Positions 37,330 through 45,402 of a DNA stretch of 64,000 bases are shown here, piece by piece. The translations under genes were made by a program, and so were the position numbers. The notes beneath the pieces are model-generated. The model was not told the DNA's origin and made no database searches. It saw nothing but the letters and a program-made list of their open reading frames with translations. The stretch is from Lentisphaera marina (GTDB taxonomy: Bacteria > Verrucomicrobiota > Lentisphaeria > Lentisphaerales > Lentisphaeraceae). The stretch is taken from assembly GCF_028745505.1 (NCBI RefSeq), contig NZ_JAQZZL010000002.1, forward strand, positions 806,001 to 870,000. The letters run 5' to 3'. Within the stretch, counting starts at the first letter, position 1; every line of letters starts with the position of its first letter.

Positions 37330-38983
37330 GATTATATTGATTCAAATAGTGAAGTTCGTATAATTGATCAGTTTGTTGACTCTCTCAATTTAATGGAATG
37401 TGGTTTTGTATTTCCAAAAGAAGATCCTCTTGGACGAGGTCGAGCAGCTTATGACCCTGCTGATTTATTGAAGCTTTTTATTTATGGTTATTTCAATGGT
37501 ATTCGTTCTGGCCGTAAACTTGAGAAAAACTGCCATATTAATCTCGAAGTCATTTGGTTGCTTAAGCGCTTGAAGCCAGACTTTAAAACTATCTGCGATT
37601 TTCGCAAAAATAACCGCAAAGCCTTTAAGCAAGCAACGACTAAATTCACTTTGTTATGTCAGAAGCTAAAGCTCATTGCGGGTGAAACCATTGCAGTAGA
37701 TGGAACAATAATTAAAGCGTCAAATAATATTTCTAAAAGTTGGAGTTCAAAAAAGCTGGAGAAGAATTTAAAACAAACTGAAGTTCTGATTGAGCAGTAC
37801 CTTAATGACCTTGAGGGATTAGATGATGATCCAGCTCCAGAGTCAGGACAACGAAAAGAAGCCCTTAAGCACAAGCTTGATTATGAACAGACAAAGGAAA
37901 TTCAACTAAATGAAATTAAAAGTGTCTTGGATAAATCTTCTAAGAGTCACCTTTCCTTGACTGACCCAGACAGTAAAACAATAAGTAAACAGGGTAAATC
38001 ATGCGTGGGTTATAACGTCCAAACTTCCGTAGACAGTTTACATAAACTCATCGTTTGTTGTGAAGTCACCGATAGAATTAACGATTTAGGGCTTCTCACT
38101 CCCATGGCTCAAGAAACAAAAAATCTCTTGGAATTGCAAGAACTATGTGACCTTACTGCGGACTCTGGTTACTATACTTTAGATGATTTGAAAGATTGTG
38201 AAGATATGGGGATGATTCCTTATTTACCGACAGTTAAAAAGTCATCGAATGTCCAACAAGGTCTATATGTTAAAGGCGCTTTTCTTTACAACTCCAAAGA
38301 AGATACATATCTCTGTCCCAATAAAATAACCTTAAAGAAAATCCGGACTACTGAGCAACGAGGAAAACGATTCCATCAATATACCCATAAGAGTGCCTGT
38401 GGAAATTGTCCTTTAAAACTCCGCTGTACAAAAGCAAAACAACGGGTGCTATCACGCTGGGAACATGAACAATATCAAGAGCGAGCAACAAAAAGAATTC
38501 TCGAAAACAAAGAAATGATGGCAACACGTAAAGGAACAGTGGAGCATCCATATGGGACTATCAAAACTCAGTTTCTTAGCAATGGTTTTTTAGTTCGCGG
38601 TAAGGAAATGGTTCAGGCTGAATGTTCTCTTGCACATTTGGCTTACAACTTGAAGCGAGTTTTAAACATTATGAAATTTGATGACTTGATTACAATCCTT
38701 GGCTACAGGACGGGACTATACTTCAAAAATGTCGCTATAAATGGGTTAATACGCCTTTGCACAAAGCCTATAGAGCTGAAATATAATAAAGGTAGACCAC
38801 GATCATTGTGGTATACAAAATTTAAGAGGCTTCACCATGAAAGCTTGTTTTTCACACAGCCTCTGAAGCGTGGACTACATGCTTTTGTCAATTGAAAATA
38901 GAAACTGGAGAATCGATAATTATCAATTCCCCGATTAGTCAAATTCACAGTTCACCAATCATCAGCCAACTAATTATTGAATT

Positions 38984-40456
38984 CTATTTCTTACGTTCTT
39001 TTTGGGGGATGTCTACGACTTTGTATTGAGCACGAAGCTTGGCGAGTTCTTTTTTGAGTTTTGCGATCTCAGCAGCGTATTCCGGGTTGTCGTACTGACT
39101 GGTCATTTCTTTGGGGTCATTTTTTAGATCAAAGAATTCCCATTCTTCGCCATTTGGAACATCTATGCCGTAGTAGCGAATAAGTTTAAAGCGCTTGCCT
39201 GATACACCTTCGTGACGTCGTACACTGTGGACTGCTGGGTATTCATAGTAATGGTAATAGAGGTGGCTGCGCCAATCTGCAGGAGTCTTGCCTTTGAGCA
39301 GGGGAACTAAGCTCTCGCCTTGCATATCCTTTGGGGCTTCAATGCCTGCAAGATCTAGGAAGGTCTCAGCGAAATCAATGTTTTGAACGAGATCGGAATT
39401 ACGTGATCCGGCTGCAGTGACTCCCGGCCAATGAGCGAGAAGAGGCGTGCGGTAAGATTCTTCATACATGAAACGTTTATCAAACCAACCGTGTTCACCT
39501 AAATAGAACCCTTGATCAGCTGAATACATGACAATTGTGTTTTTGTCTAATCCGGTTTCTTTCAGATATTCGAGTAAGAAACCAATATTTTCATCCACAC
39601 CGGCAATACAGGCAAGGTAGTCACGCATATACCACTGATACTTGAGGCTGATTAAGGCTTTTTTATCATTCTCATCAATTTTATTCAATTCTTGGGTACG
39701 TTCAGGAAGTTTTGCTTTTACATCACGACTCATGCGCATGGTTATGTCAATCGACATGTCTTGTTTATTAGCGGCAGTCCCACGCCCTTGATAGTTATCA
39801 AAAAGTGTATCTGGCTCAGGGAAAGTCATTGCCTTAAATTTTTCTTTCCAACGTGTGGTGGGTTGCCAAGCTCTGTGTGGAGCTTTGTAATGAACCATAA
39901 GCATGAAAGGCTTTTCTTGATCAGGATCATTCTTTAGCCAGTTCATAGCTCGTTTGGTAATCACATCAGTGGAATGCTCATCCTTGTAAGTTGTTTTTCC
40001 ATTTGCAGTGATAAACTCTGGATTCCAGTATTTTCCCTGACCGGGTAGCACTTCCCAGTAATCAAAGCCCTGCATAGCACCTTTCAAATGAATTTTTCCA
40101 ATCATCGCGGTCTGATAGCCTTCTTTTTGAAGGATCTTCTGAAATTGCTGCTGATCGTGATCAAATGAACCACCATTACTTGTCTGTCCATTGATATGAC
40201 TATGCTTGCCCGTCAATAGAGTCGCTCGACTAGGTGCACAAATAGAGTTTCCCACATAGGCTCTCTCAAAGGTCATTCCACCTTTAGCAATGCGATCGAT
40301 ATTTGGAGTTAAATTGAGGTTTTCAAATCTGCCGCCATAAGCACCAATAGCTTGGAATGCGTGATCATCTGAAAACATCCAAACAATATTTGGTCGTTCA
40401 CTGGCGAAACTTGCACCGCTCAGTAGTAGAAATAAAGCTGTAATAGTTTTTTTCAT
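38984..40456 (-). CDS. Secreted sulfatase (family S1, N-acetylglucosamine-6-sulfatase-like)
   Basis: 490 aa from ATG 40456, preferred over an in-frame ATG 18 bases upstream because AGAGAAG directly precedes it and the product then starts with signal peptide MKKTITALFLLLSGASFA. NIVWMFSDDHAFQAIGAYGG, motif CAPSR with Cys73, IGKIHLKG, VHYKAPHRAWQP and IVMYSADQGFYLGEHGWFDKRFMYEESYRTPLLAHWPG. The SDDHxxQAIGAYG strand and DQGFYLGEHGW are typical of the glucosamine-6-sulfatase-like subgroup. The C-terminus is basic (QKERKK). It is followed by the sequence 38932-38960, a copy of which also follows the sulfatase at 16728. Confidence 0.92.
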   Translation of the reverse strand: MKKTITALFLLLSGASFASERPNIVWMFSDDHAFQAIGAYGGRFENLNLTPNIDRIAKGGMTFERAYVGNSICAPSRATLLTGKHSHINGQTSNGGSFDHDQQQFQKILQKEGYQTAMIGKIHLKGAMQGFDYWEVLPGQGKYWNPEFITANGKTTYKDEHSTDVITKRAMNWLKNDPDQEKPFMLMVHYKAPHRAWQPTTRWKEKFKAMTFPEPDTLFDNYQGRGTAANKQDMSIDITMRMSRDVKAKLPERTQELNKIDENDKKALISLKYQWYMRDYLACIAGVDENIGFLLEYLKETGLDKNTIVMYSADQGFYLGEHGWFDKRFMYEESYRTPLLAHWPGVTAAGSRNSDLVQNIDFAETFLDLAGIEAPKDMQGESLVPLLKGKTPADWRSHLYYHYYEYPAVHSVRRHEGVSGKRFKLIRYYGIDVPNGEEWEFFDLKNDPKEMTSQYDNPEYAAEIAKLKKELAKLRAQYKVVDIPQKERKK

Positions 40457-40603
40457 ATGCTTCTCTTTGTTCAAATTAAGTGATTAATACTCTTACACAG
40501 ATGGCTGATGAGATATGTGACTAAGGAAGTAAACTAACAACAATAATTTACGGGAAAATATGAGTTGTTCATTTATGTCGCTCAAGCAGCTATAGAAACG
40601 GCT

Positions 40604-42161
40604 TTAGTTTTTCCCTTTAGGCTTTTTGTCTTTTTTAGGCTTTTTATTCTTCTTCATTTTTTTCCTTTCTAAAGTGGGGTATTGATTGTGTAGCTCCATG
40701 GCTTTTTGGCGTAGTTCATTAGTTATTTCTGGCATGTTTGCCGAGAGGTCAGTCATTTCTGCAGGATCATTTTCAAGATCAAAAAGCTGCCAGTGGCCAT
40801 CAGGGTATTTTTTCGAGTCCTTCACTGAACCAACAAGTTTCCATTTGTCTTTTCGTGCCATTCTATAATTCTTATAAGAAAAGACGAAATCACGATTCAC
40901 TCTAGAATGACCTTTGAGTAGAGTTAAGATATTGGAGCCATCCATTGGATTGAGTTTACGTTCACCAATATTTGCAGGGTAGTTTGTACCTGTAGCCGCA
41001 TAAATAGTTGGGGCTATGCCCATTATTTGCACCGGTTCCCGAATGTAAGTATCGGTGCTTGAACTTGCCATGTTTCCAGGCCAGTTAACGATCATTGAAG
41101 TACGCATTCCTCCTCCCCATAAAGATTGCTTGGCACCTCGTAATGGAGTGTTTTGAAAAGCAGCGACTGCTGAGCCACTATCTCCTGCATGGGCAAAAGG
41201 AGGGACACCTAGTTGAGCGATTTCTTCCATTTTCATGTCATTGATCTTGGTATTTCCATACTTACCACGCACTGCACAGGCACCATTGTCAGAAAGAAAA
41301 AATATCAGCGTATTTTCATACTGCTTCGTTTCTTTGAGCATAGTTATAATTCTACCTACTTGTTCATCTGCTACATCGAGCATGCCCGCAATCACTTCTA
41401 ACTTACGAGTAAATAACCTTTGTTCTTTACTATTAAAACCTTCCCATTTAAAGGGCTTGGATTGTTCGCCATCATGTGAAAGTGGAGGGAGCTTCCAAGT
41501 CGCCGGATCAATAATACCTTTATCCACCATTTTATTATATCTTTGATTACTCATTTCACTGAGTCCTGCATCATAGCGACCCTTGTATTTATCAACATAT
41601 TTCTTTGGCGCGTGAAAATCAAAATGAGGCGTATGGACTGAATAGTATAAAAAGAAGGGCTTGTCTTTATCAATGGCTTCTTCTTTGATCGTTTTGATAG
41701 CATGATCAGTGTAGGCAATAGTGCTGTACCAGTCATCTGGCAGGCTACTTTTATCAATGGATTGATCCTGATGCATTAATTGCTTCACTGAGTCCTTAAA
41801 ATATGAGGCCCTGTAGCGTTCACCGAAACGATATTGGAAACCCGCCTCCAGTGGTTCTGTACGAATATGCCATTTGCCAGAGAGTATTGTTGTGTAACCT
41901 GAGTCACCAAGTACTTCAGCAATGCACGCAGCGTTGTTTTCGATAAAGTCTCCACCTGCTTCACCTTGGATGCCCAGTCGTTTAGAGTTCATTCCCGACA
42001 TGAGTGCACATCGAGTGGGTGCGCATTTAGCATTATTCATACAATTTAGAAAAGTGACACCTTCATCAGCCAGTCTTGAGATGTGAGGCATTTGGGCTTC
42101 ACCACCCATGTATTGAGGGTCAGAATAACCCATGTCATCAAATAAAATAATGATTACATTC
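40604..42161 (-). pseudogene. Sulfatase (family S1) separated from its signal peptide by an IS
   Basis: The catalytic part is intact from NVIIILFDDMGYSDPQYMGG on, with motif CAPTR, SGKWHIR, YYSVHTPHFDFHAPKKY, LIFFLSDNGACAVRGKYG and RKDKWKLVG, ending in a long Lys-rich tail. Just before NVII the reading frame enters an IS1182-type element; the only available start is a TTG inside that element (42175), giving MSTVW plus the enzyme and no signal peptide. The missing start (GTG 44946) and signal peptide lie beyond the element at 44856-44946 and fuse in frame once the IS and one 14-bp duplication are removed. Export of the present product is unlikely. Confidence 0.9.
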
Positions 42162-42176
42162 CAGACTGTTGACAAA

Positions 42177-42201
42177 GTCCTCCCGTGTGGAGGACTTTTT
42201 T
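42177..42201 (+). terminator. Stem-loop with T-run at the IS left end
   Basis: GTCCTCC and GGAGGAC pair around CGTGT (42177-42195) and are followed by TTTTTTATT. This has the form of an intrinsic terminator facing the transposase gene and would block read-in from outside. A second hairpin (AAACCCCCGT / ACGGGGGTTT, 44817-44843) stands at the other end. Confidence 0.65.
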
Positions 42202-42223
42202 ATTGGTTAAATTATATTGACTA

Positions 42224-44683
42224 ATGATTAAAAAACAGTCAAAACAGTCCGAGTTTGAATTCGTTTGCCTTGAGCAATTAGTTCCGCAAGACCACCTTTT
42301 GCGGAAGATCGACTCCATTGTCGATTTTGAATTCATTCACCACAAGGTGGCACACCTCTATTGCCCAACAAATGGTCGTCCCGGCGTTGATCCAGTCGTT
42401 CTTTTTAAGATGCTTTTTATTGGATATCTATTTGGTATTCGCAGCGAGCGTCAACTCATTCGTGAGATAGAAATGAATATGGCTTATCGCTGGTTTCTTG
42501 GTTATAACTTACAGGATAAAATTCCGCACCACTCAACCATCAGCCAAAACCGTCGCCGTCGTTTTCAAGAGAGCAATGTTTATCAAGAAATATTCGATGA
42601 GATCGTTCTCTTAGCTATGGAGCGTAAGCTTGTCGATGGAAAGCACCTTTATACCGACTCTACTCACTTAAAGGCTAATGCCAATAAGAATAAATTTGAT
42701 AAGCAAGACGTTGAGAAGTCGACTCGAGATTATTTAGATGTTCTCAATAAAGATATCGCGAAAGATCGAGCTCAAAATGATAAGAAGCCTCTCAAAAAAA
42801 AAGATAGTAGCCCGGTGATTAAAGAAACGAAGATCAGCACCACTGATCCAGACAGTGGTTATATGGTCAGGGATGGTAAACCCAAAGGCTTTTTCTATCT
42901 AGATCACAGGACTGTCGATGGGAAGTTTAATATTATCACTGACAGTTTTGTCACCGCGGGAAATGTTCACGACAGTATCCCGTATCTCAAGCGCTTGGAT
43001 CACCAACTTGAACGGTTTAATTTTAATGTCGAAGCTGTTGGTTTAGATGCCGGTTATTTCACCGCGGGAATCTGCAAAGGACTTGTGGATCGAGATATTT
43101 TCGGTGTGATAAGCTATCGACGCCCGAACCATATTAAAGGTTATTTCCGGAAAAGTCAGTTCATTTACAACTCTACAGACAATAGCTATACCTGCCCGGC
43201 AGAGCAGGTACTTCCTTATCGAACAACCACTCGCGAAGGCTTCCGCGAATATGCTTCAAACCCTAAAACCTGCACCAACTGCTCATTGCGAAGCCAGTGT
43301 ACAAAAAGTGCGAATCACACAAAGATCGTCACACGACATATCTGGGAGGATCAAAAAGAGTGCATCAAGAAAAACCGACTCACACCAGAAGGTAAAATCC
43401 TATATAAACGAAGGCAGGAAACCGTGGAGAGGAGTTTCGCTGACTCAAAGCAATTACACGGTCACCGTTATGCGAAATTGCGTGGAATTAAAAAGGCTTG
43501 AATTCAACTCATAAGTGCAACACCCACTTTTTTTGTTAAATCAATTCCAGTTAGTTTCTGAAATACTTCATAAGGTGTTTTAAACTTCAAGCATTTTCGA
43601 GGTCTATTATTAAGCTTGTGAACAGCAATTTCAACCTCTGAAACATTAACTTTATCAAGAGGCATATTCTTAGGGAAATATTGACGTAGCAAACCATTGG
43701 CATTTTCATTCTGCCCTCGCTCCCATGAATGATATGGTTTAGCAAAATAGCTTTTACATTCCAAGATTTCAGAAATACTTTCATGTTTAGCAAATTCTTT
43801 CCCATTATCAAATGTTAGGGTATGAACTTGTTCTTTAATGGGTTTTAACAAATTAATGATGGCTTCACTAACTAAAGAAGCCTTTTTTTGAGAAACAGGC
43901 AGTGCTAATCGTACTTTTGATTTACGGTCATCCATTGTTACTATTGCGCCTTTATGAGCTTTCCCTATGATTGTATCAAGCTCCCAATCACCAACTCGTT
44001 CTCTTTTATTAGCCGCTTCAGGGCGCTGATCTATATCAACTCTGTTGGGAATGCCATTCCTACTGTGTTGGTTACCATATCGCTTACGGTAAGGTTTACC
44101 TTGATGTCGAAGCAATTTATACAATTCGCCTCCAGACTGCTTGTCTTTGAGAATGTATTGGTAAATGGTTTCATGATGAAGAGACACTGCCTTATCATCT
44201 TTTAATCGACCTACTATTTGTTCAGGGCTCCAATCCATTTCAAGATGTTCATTGATATAAGTCTTAATCTCAACGTTTAACTTAACTGCTTTCGCTTTCT
44301 CTTTTTGTCGCCTTTGAGCTAGTTCATTAGCCTGTTTATTACGATATCCACGTTGGCCTATATTACGATTAATCTCACGTGATAACGTACTTGTTGAACG
44401 ACTGAGCTTTTTTGCTATTTTATTGAGTGATTCGCCTGCCTTTCGCTCTAACTCAAGGTAATGTCTTTCTTCAAGACTCAGGTGTTTATAGGACATGATA
44501 GTCTCCTCTGTGTTTAGTTTGGTCACTAATACAGATTACATCTGAGTCTTGTTTTACTCGATATCTTACATACTAGTGACTAACAGAGGTGTTGCACTTA
44601 CTACTCGAATTCAGCAGGTTCAAGAGCAGTGTCTTTTAGCCGCCGCATGCCAAAATATGAAGAAAATTGCTATCGCTTCGTAA
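42224..44683 (+). pseudogene. IS1182-type transposase split by IS30
   Basis: First part 42224-~43497: FEFVCLEQLVPQDHLLRKIDSIVDFEFI, a typical IS1182 opening, then DUF772-like VLFKMLFIGYLFGIRSERQLI, YTDSTHLKANANKNKF, VGLDAGYFTAGICKGL and the Cys cluster CTNCSLRSQC, with the C-terminal Glu region RRQETVERSFADSKQLHGHRYAKLRGIKKA. The last ~25 codons (RIQQVQEQCLLAAACQNMKKIAIAS) lie at ~44606-44683 beyond the IS30 insertion. The truncated protein keeps the DDE residues but loses the terminal helix. Confidence 0.85.
43504..44496 (-). CDS. IS30-family transposase
   Basis: 330 aa from ATG 44496, chosen because GGAGAC precedes it and MSYKHLSLEERHYLE is the usual family N-terminus; a start 30 bases upstream is possible. 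HTH_38 domain (ERKAGESLNKIAKKLSRSTSTLSREINRN), then an rve-type DDE core: DWELDTIIGK, LTFDNGKEFAKHE and WERGQNENANGLLRQYFPK. Terminal repeats AAGTGCAACACC at 43513-43524 and complement at 44588-44599. The stop codon falls just outside the 12-bp repeat. GAATTCA occurs on both sides (about 43499 and 44606), but I could not fix the exact target duplication. Confidence 0.88.
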   Translation of the reverse strand: MSYKHLSLEERHYLELERKAGESLNKIAKKLSRSTSTLSREINRNIGQRGYRNKQANELAQRRQKEKAKAVKLNVEIKTYINEHLEMDWSPEQIVGRLKDDKAVSLHHETIYQYILKDKQSGGELYKLLRHQGKPYRKRYGNQHSRNGIPNRVDIDQRPEAANKRERVGDWELDTIIGKAHKGAIVTMDDRKSKVRLALPVSQKKASLVSEAIINLLKPIKEQVHTLTFDNGKEFAKHESISEILECKSYFAKPYHSWERGQNENANGLLRQYFPKNMPLDKVNVSEVEIAVHKLNNRPRKCLKFKTPYEVFQKLTGIDLTKKVGVALMS

Positions 44684-44855
44684 AGGAGCACTGCATTTCT
44701 TGATGAACGCAGAATTTCACTCAAGAAAACACCAACAAGCTCCTGCAAGACATTTCTACATACTGTAAGAACCTTTTGTTGAAATTATAAAATATTTGCT
44801 TTTCTGTACAAAAAGAAAACCCCCGTTACAAAAACGGGGGTTTATCAACAGTCTG

Positions 44856-44946
44856 TAATGATTACATTCGTTTTTTCTTTTGCTTTTATGGTAGAAGTAA
44901 AAACAAGAGTGCTAGTAGCGATTAAGAACATTACTAAGGTTTTCAC
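44856..44946 (-). pseudogene. Severed start and signal peptide of the sulfatase at 40604-42161
   Basis: GTG at 44946 with AAGGAGA 7 bases upstream encodes a signal peptide VKTLVMFLIATSTLVFTST followed by IKAKEKTNVII, then meets the IS. NVII is repeated at the other junction by the 14-bp target duplication; deleting the IS gives KEKTNVIIILFDDMGYSDP, a normal sulfatase N-terminus. Upstream to ~45000 would be the original promoter (TTGTGTCCCA on the minus strand at ~44990). Confidence 0.88.
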
Positions 44947-45354
44947 AGTGAGTCTCCTTATTGATTTATAGTATGTATTGATATAGTTCTACACCACAAA
45001 TAAGTTGGCACTGGGACACAAGTTATTTACAAAAATGCTTGGATATGATGGTTCGCTTATCATGTATAAGTTCTGTTTTTCCCCTTAAAAGTGAAATAAA
45101 TTAAAAAATACTGTTGCTCGATTAATAGTTTACCCCAAGCCATCTATGAATAAATTAAAGATGTTTTTTAATTCGTGTCCCAAAACTTTTGAACGCTTTG
45201 TGTATGAAGTGAAATACATGTTTTGATGATCCATAAATATGCCTTGAGGGTGGAGTATATTTACTTATGATAATCACGTGTTTTAATCCTTTATCTTACT
45301 CATGACTTGATGTGAGGTAGGACTTGTGAGTCATAGATATGCATAATCAATGAC
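44947..45354. other. Intergenic region, no gene seen
   Basis: About 400 bp between the severed sulfatase start and the DUF1552 gene. TGTCCCA occurs on both strands (complement at ~44989-44995; TGTCCCAAAA at ~45177), with a third copy upstream of the sulfatase at 25556. Otherwise AT-rich without an open frame worth calling. Confidence 0.5.
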
Positions 45355-45383
45355 TTGGGAAGTTTTTTTGTGCGGCATATAAT
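45355..45383 (+). promoter_or_regulatory. Sigma-70-like promoter of the DUF1552/DUF1592 operon
   Basis: TTGGGA at 45355-45360, 17-bp spacer, TATAAT at 45378-45383, about 20 bases before the GTG start. Seen by eye only. Confidence 0.45.
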
Positions 45384-45402
45384 TATAGGATGAATATTTA
45401 TC

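Larger units (their letters stand above)
35852..38863 (+). mobile_element. IS1182-family element, copy 3, interrupted by a nested IS
   Basis: Same ends GAGGC…GCCTC. Total 3012 bp equals 1674 (IS1182 copy) plus 1334 (nested IS) plus a 4-bp duplication, so nothing else has been lost. It is the same orientation as copies 1 and 2. It has a few base changes from them, including one giving Gly334Val. Confidence 0.9.
35932..38895 (+). pseudogene. IS1182-family transposase, copy 3, disrupted by nested IS
   Basis: Begins with ATG 35932 after the same hairpin and AGGAG. It is cut after codon ~21 (LDD) at 35995 and resumes at 37334 (YIDSNSEVRI…) in the original frame. A chance ATG in the nested IS end (37285) could give a 536-aa protein with a different N-terminus and almost the whole DDE domain, so residual activity cannot be excluded. 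At the 3' end the frame runs through the IS terminus into flanking DNA and adds KRGLHAFVN before stopping at 38895, because this flank does not supply the TAG seen at copies 1 and 2. Confidence 0.85.
42162..44855 (+). mobile_element. Second IS1182-type element, interrupted by an IS30 element
   Basis: Ends CAGACTGTTGACAAAG at 42162 and the complement of CAGACTGTTGATAAAC at 44855. A 14-bp target duplication TAATGATTACATTC is at 42148-42161 and 44856-44869. Both ends carry a stem-loop just inside the terminus. It differs from the 1674-bp element at 12, 29 and 36 kb. It interrupts a sulfatase signal peptide. Confidence 0.9.

Noticed and set aside
37285..38895. Taking the third IS1182 transposase frame as a normal intact gene
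   Set aside because: Its first ~13 codons come from a nested IS, and comparison with copies 1 and 2 shows the native 5' end at 35932-35995 is separated.
44947..45354. A hidden small gene in the gap before the DUF1552 gene
   Set aside because: All frames are short or closed and no ribosome site with a plausible start was seen; a promoter region explains it adequately.
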